NCBI RefSeq assembly: GCF_029689925.1 | Contig: NZ_CP121445.1 | Coordinates: 5,192,501 to 5,256,500 of the forward strand | Reading direction: 5' to 3' | Length of the DNA stretch: 64,000 nt | Source of the DNA: Anaerocolumna sp. AGMB13025 | GTDB taxonomy: Bacteria > Bacillota > Clostridia > Lachnospirales > Lachnospiraceae | In this document: in pieces, positions 1 to 7,953 of the stretch | Layout of the letters: the number at the start of each line of letters is the position of its first letter | Position numbering within the stretch: the first letter of the stretch is position 1 | Notes under the pieces: model-generated | The model's database searches: none | Seen by the model: only the letters and a program-made list of their open reading frames with translations | What the model was told of the DNA's origin: nothing | Program-made: the position numbers and the translations under genes

Positions 1-2174
1 ACCGTCATTGAGGTCACATCTATCTTATTTTCAGTTAAAATCTTGGATACATCTACTAATACACCGCTTCGGTTATTGGCATATATTTTAATTTCCGCAG
101 TATAGAGTTCGCCTCCCTGGGCTTTATCCGGTGATACATTCCACTCTGCTTCAATTAACCGTGCACGGTCTTCTTCCGACAGATTCATCAGATTGATACA
201 ATCGGTGCGGTGAATGGATACGCCACGGCCTCTGGTTACAAAACCAACGATTTCATCGCCTGGAACCGGACTGCAGCACTTGGAGAAACGGACTGCCACA
301 TCGTGGATTCCTTCTACTACAATACCGCTTTTCGATTTTGCAACGGCTGCTGGTTTATTCTCCCTGATTTCTGATAAGGTATCTAATACCTTTTCATCGG
401 TTATTTCCTTTTTATGCTTCTTATCATACTCATCTTTTAATTTATTGATGACCTGGCCTTCTTTTAAACCACCGTGTCCTACTGCAGCATAGATGGAATC
501 CCAGTCACGGAATCCGTACTTAGACATGACCTTATTCATAAATTCGGTCTTTAACAATTCACTTAAATTAATGCCTTTATTCTTGCAGTAAGAGACGATC
601 ATATCCTTACCCCGGGTAATATTATCTTCCTTAAGCTCAGTCTTAAACCACTGATTGATTTTATTCTTAGCCTGAGTACTTTTTACAAGGGATAACCAGT
701 CTCTGCTGGGACCTTTGGAATTCTGGGAGGTAATAATCTCGATACGGTCGCCGTTCTGAATGACATAATCAATATTAACCAGCTTCCCATTGACTCTTGC
801 ACCTACCATCTTATTGCCTACCGCACTATGGATGCTGTATGCAAAATCAATAGGGGTGGAACCATTTGGTAAATTTTTAACATCTCCGGTGGGAGTGAAA
901 CAATACACGCTTTCTGAAAACAAATCCAAATCACTCTTAAGCAGGCTTAAGAATTCCTTGTTATCTGACATGTCCCTCTGCCACTCTAAAATCTGACGCA
1001 GCCAGGTAAGTTTTGCTTCTTCCGTATCATGGCTATTCTTTCCATCCTGACCTTCTTTATACTTCCAGTGGGCAGCAATACCATATTCTGCCGTTCTGTG
1101 CATCTCATAAGTCCTAATCTGGATTTCAAAGGGCTGTCCTTTAGGACCGATTAAGGTAGTGTGAAGAGACTGATACATATTTTGTTTTGGCATGGCAATA
1201 TAGTCTTTGAATCTGCCGGGTATGGGTTTATACATCTCATGAATTACCCCAAGGGCAGCATAACAATCCTTAACGGATTCCACAATAATGCGTACGGCAA
1301 ATAAATCAAAAATCTGATCCAGAGTCTTATTTTGATTTACCATCTTTTTATATATGCTGAAAAAGTGTTTGACACGACCGTCAATTTTAGCATCAATTTC
1401 TGCTGCCTCAATATGAAACTTAACTTCTTCAACAATTCCGTTAATAACGTCTTCCCGCTCGCCTTTTCTGGAATTAATCTTCTCGGTTAAATCTTTGTAT
1501 ACATCAGGCTCTAAATATTTCAGGGATAAGTCGTCAAGTTCTATTTTAATTTTTGAAATACCAAGTCTCTGTGCAATCGGTGCATAGATATCCATGGTTT
1601 CTCTTGCTTTTTCTTTTTGTTTGATTGGGGTCTGATATTGAAGAGTCCGCATATTGTGCAAGCGGTCTGCCAATTTGATTAAGATTACTCTGATGTCCTT
1701 TGCCATTGCTAAGAACATCTTCCTTAAATTCTCAGCCTGGATTTCCACTTTATCCTTAGAATAGCTTAACTGGGTAAGTTTTGTTACCCCGTCTACTAAC
1801 AATGCGATTTCTTCATTGAATTCTTTCGCAATTTCTTCGACGGTACAAACTGTATCTTCCACTACATCATGAAGAAGCCCCGCTACAATGGTTTCCTTAT
1901 CAAGTTCCAGTTCTGCCAGTATAATTGCCACACACAGGGGGTGGATAATATACGGTTCACCTGATTTCCTGAACTGACTTTTATGAGCCAGGTCAGCAAC
2001 ATGGTAGGCTTTTTCTATCATGGAAATATCAGCTGACGGATGATAACTCTCCACGATTTTTACCAGTTGATTAAATAATACTTCAGGACTCGTAAAATCC
2101 GCAGGAACTAACATTTCCTTATTTTTATTGTCATTATTATCATTATCGCTCATCACATATGCCAAATCGTCCAT
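1..2174 (-). CDS. relA: RelA/SpoT family (p)ppGpp synthetase/hydrolase, C-terminus outside the window
   Basis: Bifunctional alarmone enzyme of the stringent response: it makes (p)ppGpp from ATP and GTP/GDP and hydrolyses it, in the cytoplasm. About 724 codons are visible. From the N-terminus I read an HD hydrolase domain (LLHDVVEDT and LADRLHNMRT motifs, near residues 70-190), a synthetase domain (RIIVESVKDCYAALGVIH, then GRFKDYIAMPKQN), a TGS domain (YCFTPTGDVKNLPNGSTPID) and the start of the C-terminal ACT region (SGVLVDVSKIL), where the window ends. The start ATG at 2174 follows a GGTGGTGA ribosome binding site. Typical family length is about 730-780 aa, so only a short tail is missing. 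It is the last of three minus-strand genes (recJ, apt, relA), a common clostridial arrangement. An intact HD motif suggests both activities are kept. Confidence 0.95.
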   Translation of the reverse strand, partial: MDDLAYVMSDNDNNDNKNKEMLVPADFTSPEVLFNQLVKIVESYHPSADISMIEKAYHVADLAHKSQFRKSGEPYIIHPLCVAIILAELELDKETIVAGLLHDVVEDTVCTVEEIAKEFNEEIALLVDGVTKLTQLSYSKDKVEIQAENLRKMFLAMAKDIRVILIKLADRLHNMRTLQYQTPIKQKEKARETMDIYAPIAQRLGISKIKIELDDLSLKYLEPDVYKDLTEKINSRKGEREDVINGIVEEVKFHIEAAEIDAKIDGRVKHFFSIYKKMVNQNKTLDQIFDLFAVRIIVESVKDCYAALGVIHEMYKPIPGRFKDYIAMPKQNMYQSLHTTLIGPKGQPFEIQIRTYEMHRTAEYGIAAHWKYKEGQDGKNSHDTEEAKLTWLRQILEWQRDMSDNKEFLSLLKSDLDLFSESVYCFTPTGDVKNLPNGSTPIDFAYSIHSAVGNKMVGARVNGKLVNIDYVIQNGDRIEIITSQNSKGPSRDWLSLVKSTQAKNKINQWFKTELKEDNITRGKDMIVSYCKNKGINLSELLKTEFMNKVMSKYGFRDWDSIYAAVGHGGLKEGQVINKLKDEYDKKHKKEITDEKVLDTLSEIRENKPAAVAKSKSGIVVEGIHDVAVRFSKCCSPVPGDEIVGFVTRGRGVSIHRTDCINLMNLSEEDRARLIEAEWNVSPDKAQGGELYTAEIKIYANNRSGVLVDVSKILTENKIDVTSMT

Positions 2175-2316
2175 GAAAATCACCACCAGTCCGTAAGTTT
2201 ATCTTTTAATTATAATCAATCTCTTAAAAAAAATCAATTCCTTTATTGAATAATGACACATCCTGCAAGGTTTTGTCAGAATTTTCCACGTTTCTGCAGG
2301 AAATGGAGATAAAATT

Positions 2317-2361
2317 TTTGCCATAGGTCAGATGTCTTTCGTACCTCCAACCTATGGCAAA
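2317..2361 (-). terminator. Hairpin between apt and relA
   Basis: A perfect 12-bp inverted repeat (TTTGCCATAGGT / ACCTATGGCAAA) encloses a 21-nt loop, 60 nt after the apt stop. In the minus direction it is followed by AATTTTATC, a weak U-run. It may attenuate transcription between apt and relA rather than stop it completely. Confidence 0.55.
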
Positions 2362-2421
2362 TTTCATAATAAATATATGATTTTTATAGTATAATGTTCT
2401 AGGGACAAGTAATCTTCTATT

Positions 2422-2946
2422 TTACTTTCCTTCGTATTTAATGACTGCATCCACGTTATAGCCCTCTAATTTATCACGTCCGTGAAGACCTTCCAGTTCA
2501 ATGAGGAAAATGATTTTAACAACTTCCCCGCCCAAACTTTCGACCAGTTTGGTTATGGCTTCTATTGTCCCTCCGGTTGCAATCAGATCGTCAACGATAG
2601 CAACTTTCTGTCCGGGCTTGATAGCATCCTTGTGCATTTCAATGGTTGCGGTACCATATTCCAATGCATACTCCATTTCAATGGTTTCGCAGGGAAGCTT
2701 TCCTTTTTTGCGTACAGGCACAAACGCTTTGTTAAGGTTATACGCAATCGGAACACCAAAGATGAAGCCTCTGGATTCGGGTCCCACAATAATATCGATA
2801 TCCAGACCATCAAGCATAGCCTGCATCTGGTCGATGGACATTCTCAAACTATCTTTATCCTGTAATACACTTGTTACATCCCTGAATACAATGCCTTCTT
2901 CTGGGAAATCAGGTATACTTCTGATATATTCTTCTAACTTTTTCAT
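2422..2946 (-). CDS. apt: Adenine phosphoribosyltransferase
   Basis: Purine salvage enzyme joining adenine and PRPP to give AMP plus pyrophosphate; cytoplasmic. The 174-aa length is typical. The PRPP-binding loop VAIVDDLIATGGT lies near residues 117-129 and the family N-terminus IRSIPDFPEEGIVFRDVT is present, as is GPESRGFIFG near residue 57. The start ATG at 2946 has an AGAGG Shine-Dalgarno 7 nt upstream. The gene sits between recJ and relA, a conserved association linking salvage and alarmone metabolism. The unusual part is the leader: a folded 54-bp repeat ends 13 nt upstream of the ATG and recurs upstream of pheS (separate entry). Confidence 0.97.
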   Translation of the reverse strand: MKKLEEYIRSIPDFPEEGIVFRDVTSVLQDKDSLRMSIDQMQAMLDGLDIDIIVGPESRGFIFGVPIAYNLNKAFVPVRKKGKLPCETIEMEYALEYGTATIEMHKDAIKPGQKVAIVDDLIATGGTIEAITKLVESLGGEVVKIIFLIELEGLHGRDKLEGYNVDAVIKYEGK

Positions 2947-2959
2947 ATTATCCTCTATT

Positions 2960-3013
2960 CTTGCGCACGCTCTTTGTGCATACCAAGTTTGTGGTGCGCA
3001 GGCACAAACTTGC
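2960..3013 (-). repeat. Dispersed 54-bp structured leader repeat, apt copy
   Basis: Matches 59018..59071, upstream of pheS, at 51 of 54 positions. Read in the apt mRNA it has a perfect 10-bp stem (CAAGTTTGTG / CACAAACTTG) closing a 9-nt loop. The TGCGCAC of that loop is exactly complementary to GTGCGCA at 2962-2968, near the start-codon end of the repeat, so a 7-bp H-type pseudoknot is possible. A second perfect hairpin (GGTTGAAAAAT / ATTTTTCAACC, 3014..3037) lies immediately on its 5' side. Thirteen nt separate the repeat from the apt start, including the Shine-Dalgarno. Function is unknown. Regulatory RNA or a small mobile palindrome are both possible. Confidence 0.8.
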
Positions 3014-3224
3014 GGTTGAAAAATTTATTTTTCAACCTAACCTCTTTCTGGATATTTACTTATTTTAATCCAATTATTCATAATACTTATTTTTCATATT
3101 AAAGCCCATATTATTTTACGTATTTTATTGGTCACCTGTGCCTTAATGCACGAATAACACCAACTTATATTATAACATTTACAATTTTAAATAGCAATTT
3201 ATTTCAAGTTTTTTGATATAATTT

Positions 3225-4994
3225 TTACTTTATTATCTGATAGTTCTGTATAATTATCTGCACCGTCCGATTGCCACCATATTCATTCATACTTGGATAG
3301 TAGGTCACAGACAGCCGTACCGCATTACTCCTGCTGCGAAACATATTATCGACTTCCTCCTGCCCAAAACCCTCAGACAACGTATTTAGAAAAGACTCCA
3401 CTTCACCGAAATACAAGGCATCCATAACTCTTCCGTAATCGTTAACAACCTGAAATTTCAGCACATTGGAATTTTTGCCGAGTATGGAAGCTTTTCGAAT
3501 ACGCAGATTCTTTTCGGCAAAAACCGGTTTTATATTACCTTTTCCAAAAGGTTCTAATCGTTCCAGTTCCGTCACCAGTTCTTCACTTAAATATCCCAGG
3601 GGAAGCAGAATATCTATGGATATTTTGGGTATTAAGTCTTCCTCTGTTAATCTGGTGTTTTGATTTAATTCAACTCTTAAAAGGCTTACCATAGCCTCCT
3701 CTAAAGACAGTCCCGCTGCCATTGGATGACCTCCGTATTTTAGCAGGAGATGCTTGCATTTCGTCAGTTCTTCATATATATTATATTGTTCGATGGAACG
3801 GCAGGAACCTTTTACTGCCCCTTCAGCCTCTGTCAGAACAATAGCCGGTTTGTTATATCGTTCCTTAAGACGGCCGGCTATAATCCCTGCCAGGCTTTCA
3901 TGGCAGTCCTTTAAGTAGACCACCAGTACTTTATCCTTCACCATGCCGCCCTCTTCCACTAACTTTATTGCAGCTTCAAGTCCCTTGGCAGTCATATCTT
4001 TTCTAATATCATTTAAGGTTTTTAGTTCTTCGGCTAATAAATCCGCTTCTTCTTTGGTTTCTGACAATAATAATTTCAAACCTTTTTTAGCCGAGTCAAG
4101 TCTTCCGGACGCATTCAGGCAGGGACCGATGATATAGCCAAGATGATACGCAGAAAGACCGGAAAGGTTAATATTATTTTTCTCAATTAAAGCTTTTAAT
4201 CCCAAGTTCTTCGTCTGTTTTAAAAGGTTCAGACCATGTTTAACAATAACACGGTTTTCATTGACTAAATCCATTACATCGCAAACCGTTGCTATGGCAA
4301 CGATCTCTAACATAGAATCCATTTCTTCCCGGTCAATCCCAAACCTGTCATATAAGATCTGGATCAGTTTAAAGGCTACTGCCGCACCGCACAGGGATTT
4401 CCACGGATATTCACAATCCCACTGCTTGGGATTTACCACCGCATCCCCCTTAGGAATAATATATTCCTTCTGGTCTCCCGATTCTACAAATGGTACATCA
4501 TGATGATCCGTAATTATGACCGTCATTCCCAGTTCTTTCGCTTTATCAATCTGTTCTGCGGCAGATATACCGTTATCACAGGTTAATATGGTATCAACGC
4601 CGTCCCGGTATGCCTCTTCGATTATGTTGATATTAATACCATAGCCATCTTTTATTCTGTCGGGAATCTCATAATCTGCCAAAGCCTTGCATTTTATTAA
4701 TGCCGTATATAAAACATAAGTGGAGGCTACCCCGTCCACATCATAGTCCCCTACAATCCGTATTTTTTTTCCCTGTTTGATTTTATTGGTTAATATATCA
4801 CAGGCTTTTACCAGATCCTTCATGGTAAGAGGGTTATGTAACCGGTCTAACGCCGGATTTAAGTAGGCTTCAATATCTTCCTTGCTTTCCTGGTTCCGGT
4901 TAATCAATAATCTCGCTATCACTTCGCTGATTTTATATTGCTCCGTCATAGCTGCAAAATCAGCTTTTTTATTCTTTAATACCCATTTTTCCAT
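3225..4994 (-). CDS. recJ: Single-stranded-DNA-specific exonuclease RecJ
   Basis: 5'-3' single-strand DNA exonuclease used in RecF-type recombination and repair. At 589 aa it has the usual bacterial length. DHH-family metal motifs are visible: VGDYDVDGVAST (about residue 81), LTCDNGIS (137) and ITDHHDVP (159), then the DHHA1 region with LIQNYQ-type C-terminal OB fold, and GGHPMAAG near residue 419. It is the first gene of the recJ-apt-relA run; a 278-nt gap before apt holds the structured leader repeat and AT-rich sequence, so apt may also have its own promoter. The start ATG at 4994 gives the family N-terminus (MEKWVLKNK). Confidence 0.95.
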   Translation of the reverse strand: MEKWVLKNKKADFAAMTEQYKISEVIARLLINRNQESKEDIEAYLNPALDRLHNPLTMKDLVKACDILTNKIKQGKKIRIVGDYDVDGVASTYVLYTALIKCKALADYEIPDRIKDGYGININIIEEAYRDGVDTILTCDNGISAAEQIDKAKELGMTVIITDHHDVPFVESGDQKEYIIPKGDAVVNPKQWDCEYPWKSLCGAAVAFKLIQILYDRFGIDREEMDSMLEIVAIATVCDVMDLVNENRVIVKHGLNLLKQTKNLGLKALIEKNNINLSGLSAYHLGYIIGPCLNASGRLDSAKKGLKLLLSETKEEADLLAEELKTLNDIRKDMTAKGLEAAIKLVEEGGMVKDKVLVVYLKDCHESLAGIIAGRLKERYNKPAIVLTEAEGAVKGSCRSIEQYNIYEELTKCKHLLLKYGGHPMAAGLSLEEAMVSLLRVELNQNTRLTEEDLIPKISIDILLPLGYLSEELVTELERLEPFGKGNIKPVFAEKNLRIRKASILGKNSNVLKFQVVNDYGRVMDALYFGEVESFLNTLSEGFGQEEVDNMFRSRSNAVRLSVTYYPSMNEYGGNRTVQIIIQNYQIIK

Positions 4995-5081
4995 ATAAAC
5001 TCCTAATGGCTCAATTCTTCCGCGGTTAAGTAAATCCTGGCAACTTGCGAAAGGACAGGTTATCTTATTTAAAATAAATTT

Positions 5082-5179
5082 GGCTGCTGCAAAATCCTAA
5101 AGAGTCATTTACTTGGAAGAAAGACGGATACTCCGTATTAAAAACCCAGGTTCATTCCCTTTATAATTTTGCAACAGCC
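5082..5179 (-). repeat. 98-bp palindromic element downstream of scfB
   Basis: Terminal inverted repeats GGCTGCTGCAAAAT / ATTTTGCAACAGCC bound a region whose inner arms also pair imperfectly (TAAAGAGTCATTTAC... with ...GTTCATTCCCTTTA). It lies 10 nt after the scfB stop and could serve as that gene's terminator. The GGCTGyTGCAAAAT ends resemble the inverted-repeat ends seen on small non-autonomous transposable elements; no transposase is present. Related ends flank the palindrome at 55.1 kb. Confidence 0.6.
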
Positions 5180-5189
5180 TCTTATTGAA

Positions 5190-6635
5190 TTACTCCAAAG
5201 CAGCTTCTGCGGCTTTTAGCATAATTGCACACTCTACCCTCTTTTTCTGCATTTCGCAGCCGATATCATAGGTATCATTGATCGTACCATGAAATTTAAA
5301 GGAATTGGCGGCACACCCTCCGCTGCAGTAAAATCTTGCAAAACAATCCCTGCATTTATCCTTGGCATATACATTACAGCATTTAAACTCATCTCTTAAC
5401 TCAGTTTTTTTAACGCCTTCATAAACATTACCCATTAAGAACTCTTCTTCACCTACAAACTGGTGGCAGGGATATAAATCCCCCCAGGGCGTTACTGCTA
5501 AATACTCGGTACCAGAGCCGCAGCCCGATAAACGTTTTGCGACACAGGGACCACCGGATAAGTCAATCATAAAATGGAAGAAATTAAAATCCATACCTTC
5601 CTTTTTCTTTTCTATCATATAAGCGGCCAGTTTATCATATTCTTCAAAAATTACCGGAAGATCTTCTTCCGTAATTGCATAAGCTTCTTCGGCTTTCGCA
5701 ACAACGGGTTCTACGGATATCTGCTTAAAGCCCAGCTCTGCCAGATGTTTCACATCCTCGGAAAAATCCAGATTATTATGGGTAAAGGTACCTCTTACAT
5801 AATAATTGTTCTGGTTACGGCTGTCCGCCAGTTTCTTAAACTTTGGTACAATCAGGTCATAGCTGCCTTTACCGTTACGGGAAGGTCTCATAAGATCATT
5901 GACTTCTCTGCGTCCGTCAATGCTTAATACTACATTGCTCATTTCCTGATTGGCAAATTCCATAATATCATCATTAAGCAGTATACCATTGGTGGTAAGG
6001 GTAAAACGGAATTTCTTATTATGGAGCTGTTCCTGTTCCCTTCCATAAGCCACCAGCTTTTTCACTACATCAAAGTTCATAAGGGGTTCCCCGCCAAAAA
6101 AGTCTACTTCGAGATTTTTACGGTTCCCGGAATTTTGAATCAGAAAATCCAGTGCCTGTTTTCCTACTTCATAACTCATTAATGCACGTCTGCCCTGGTA
6201 TTCGCCTTCTTCTGCAAAACAATATCTGCAGGCTAAATTACAGTCATGGGCAATATGTAAACATAACGCTTTTACAACGGTCTGACGGGACTTAAAGTCG
6301 GTGATATAGCTCTCATAGATATCCTCTGTAAAAAGGGCACCGTCCTGAATTAATTCCTCAATATCATTAACCGCTTCTGTTACAGCAGTTTCAACAGCCT
6401 CTTCCCTAGAATCTGCTCCTTCAAAAAGCTCTGCATATTCCTGATTCCGGTACTTTTTAAGTATTTCTTCCTTTACTGCTGCTTTATCTGCTTCCGGTAA
6501 ACTCTTTCTTTTCTCTTTATCTATCGTATTGTATATTGCTATGACATCGTAAGCTAAGTCGTCAACAACATGTACCATTCCGCTGTTGACATCTAATACG
6601 ATATTATAGCCATTATTTTTGTACTGGTGAATCAA
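5190..6635 (-). CDS. scfB: SCIFF peptide maturase, radical SAM/SPASM protein
   Basis: Radical S-adenosylmethionine enzyme that installs thioether cross-links in the SCIFF peptide encoded just upstream. The 481-aa protein has an N-terminal peptide-binding region (about residues 1-100), the radical SAM cluster motif CNLACRYC (near 133), the GGEPLMNF loop (near 180) and a cysteine-rich SPASM/twitch C-terminus (CVAKRLSGCGSG, CHQF, CCNVYAKDKCRDC, CSGGC) for auxiliary Fe-S clusters. The precursor gene lies 211 nt upstream, separated by a hairpin that probably lowers maturase expression relative to the peptide. The pairing of the two genes fixes the assignment. The role of the mature peptide in the cell is not known to me. 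Confidence 0.93.
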   Translation of the reverse strand: MIHQYKNNGYNIVLDVNSGMVHVVDDLAYDVIAIYNTIDKEKRKSLPEADKAAVKEEILKKYRNQEYAELFEGADSREEAVETAVTEAVNDIEELIQDGALFTEDIYESYITDFKSRQTVVKALCLHIAHDCNLACRYCFAEEGEYQGRRALMSYEVGKQALDFLIQNSGNRKNLEVDFFGGEPLMNFDVVKKLVAYGREQEQLHNKKFRFTLTTNGILLNDDIMEFANQEMSNVVLSIDGRREVNDLMRPSRNGKGSYDLIVPKFKKLADSRNQNNYYVRGTFTHNNLDFSEDVKHLAELGFKQISVEPVVAKAEEAYAITEEDLPVIFEEYDKLAAYMIEKKKEGMDFNFFHFMIDLSGGPCVAKRLSGCGSGTEYLAVTPWGDLYPCHQFVGEEEFLMGNVYEGVKKTELRDEFKCCNVYAKDKCRDCFARFYCSGGCAANSFKFHGTINDTYDIGCEMQKKRVECAIMLKAAEAALE

Positions 6636-6732
6636 CGTGTATCTCCCTTCTATATATAAAACCCATAGGTAATTGCAAACGCAAATCTCATAATTTTACA
6701 GTTACCCACATATCTGAATCAGCAAACAAACA

Positions 6733-6762
6733 ATAAGCAGCGGCCTGAAGACGCTGCTTATA
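6733..6762 (-). terminator. Attenuator-like hairpin between scfA and scfB
   Basis: Perfect 9-bp stem TAAGCAGCG / CGCTGCTTA with a 9-nt loop, followed in the minus direction by TTGTTTGTTTG. Partial termination here would give more precursor transcript than maturase transcript, as expected for a peptide and its modifying enzyme. Termination strength is an inference. Confidence 0.7.
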
Positions 6763-6846
6763 AAATACATGTCTAAACAACATATGGATATAACAGATCC
6801 CTGTTACAAAATACGGTTTTCATGTATCCGGTTATGTATTCTGCTA

Positions 6847-6987
6847 TTATTTGTTTTCGCAGCTTTGATTTCCTACTGTGCAGGATGTTTTACAAGCTGA
6901 TTGGCAGGAAGTCTGGCATTCGCCGCATCCGCCCTTTTTCATGGTATCTTTTAAATTTCTTGTATTTAATGTTTTGATACGTTTCAT
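6847..6987 (-). CDS. scfA: SCIFF ranthipeptide precursor (six cysteines in forty-five)
   Basis: A 46-aa ribosomally synthesised precursor. The core after residue 18 carries six cysteines at 21, 24, 28, 32, 36 and 43 (GGCGECQTSCQSACKTSC...), the defining SCIFF pattern, behind a basic leader MKRIKTLNTRNLKDTMKK. The start is the ATG at 6987, preceded by an AGGAGG site; a longer in-frame reading from 7038 lacks any ribosome binding site. The maturase follows on the same strand. Known family chemistry is thioether linkage from cysteine sulfur to a threonine-type acceptor. No dedicated exporter or protease is adjacent. Confidence 0.95.
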   Translation of the reverse strand: MKRIKTLNTRNLKDTMKKGGCGECQTSCQSACKTSCTVGNQSCENK

Positions 6988-7092
6988 GAGGTTGCCTCCT
7001 TCAATTATTCCTGATTGCCCATATATAGCAAATATCACCTGATATTATAGCATACCCCCAATAATATGAAAAGAGTTTTTTAAAATTCTCTT

Positions 7093-7467
7093 CTAACTAA
7101 TCATCCCGCCAAGCATACCGCTGAATAAGCAGATAACCATGACTGTAATTACTCTGCTTACTTCCATACCCATAACAGAATTGGTCAATACCGAAATCAG
7201 GATCAGCATGATGAAGTATAATGCTCCCATTCCCAATCCCCATAAAAACCGTTTCGAATCCGCGCTTTTCCCTAGTAAAAATCCCCCGACAAAGGAGGAT
7301 AACACATAGGTTAAGAGTATACCCCCATTTAGAACCGTACTGGACACATCCGCTTTCATCATTAAAAATGCCAGTAATAAAAGCAGTAATCCGGTAATCA
7401 TATAAGAAACCAAAAGATTTCTTAAGATTGTTACAACCTTGGAATTACGGTGTAATACTTTGTCCAT
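7093..7467 (-). CDS. Small four-helix membrane protein (TIGR04086-like)
   Basis: A 124-aa hydrophobic protein with four predicted membrane segments (about residues 17-37, 46-68, 73-97, 101-122) and few polar loops. Size, topology and position just before the SCIFF genes fit the Firmicutes family TIGR04086, whose function is unknown. Its start ATG at 7467 has a GGAGG site. It reads in the same direction as scfA, 105 nt upstream, so the three may be co-transcribed. A link to SCIFF maturation or export is only suggested by position. Confidence 0.7.
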   Translation of the reverse strand: MDKVLHRNSKVVTILRNLLVSYMITGLLLLLLAFLMMKADVSSTVLNGGILLTYVLSSFVGGFLLGKSADSKRFLWGLGMGALYFIMLILISVLTNSVMGMEVSRVITVMVICLFSGMLGGMIS

Positions 7468-7553
7468 TCCAAACCTCCGCTCTATTTATACTGTAGTATA
7501 TTTGGAAAAGTTTCTATATATTCCAGAAACAATAAAAATTCATGAAGACGTTC

Positions 7554-7764
7554 GGCAGTATCCTGGTATGTTTGCAATATTTTTGTAGGGAAAGAACCCT
7601 CATGCCACTAAAAACTTGGTGAACTGCTTATAGCAGTCGAAAAAGAGTAAAACTCGCTGACGCTCAGACAGTTACTCTTTTTCTCCTTGGCGCAGTTCTC
7701 CAAGTTTAAGTGGCATGGGGTTCTTTCCAATACAAAAATATTGCAAACATACCAGGATACTGCC
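7554..7764. repeat. Long palindrome family member A (211 bp)
   Basis: Near-perfect palindrome with 34-bp perfectly complementary outer arms starting GGCAGTATCCTGGTATG, then a slightly imperfect continuation (GGGAAAGAACCC... / ...GGGTTCTTTCC) and an inner stem AAAGAGTAA / TTACTCTTT around a GC-richer loop. It fills most of the gap between the divergent TIGR04086-like and PHP genes. Related copies are at 55131..55346 and 59650..59809. There is no coding capacity that looks real. Confidence 0.85.
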
Positions 7765-7953
7765 TAGGTTTTTGGATATATTTTCCTTATTCGCTTGCCG
7801 TGTTTTTTGCATCTGAAAATGATGACTTCTTTTGAGAGTAATGCTATAATAAAGCTTGTTAAAAAATTTTGGTGAGAAAGGATGCCACATTGGTTTTTAT
7901 TTTATTATGTGGCAGTATCGCATGTAAACTTACGATATGCAATGGGTATAACT

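Noticed and set aside
2501..3019. 172-aa plus-strand ORF opposite apt
   Set aside because: It is a mirror of apt codons with no ribosome site; apt itself is unambiguous.
6988..7038. Longer SCIFF precursor starting MIFAIYGQ
   Set aside because: AGGAGG is placed for the ATG at 6987, and the family precursor begins MKRIKTL-like.
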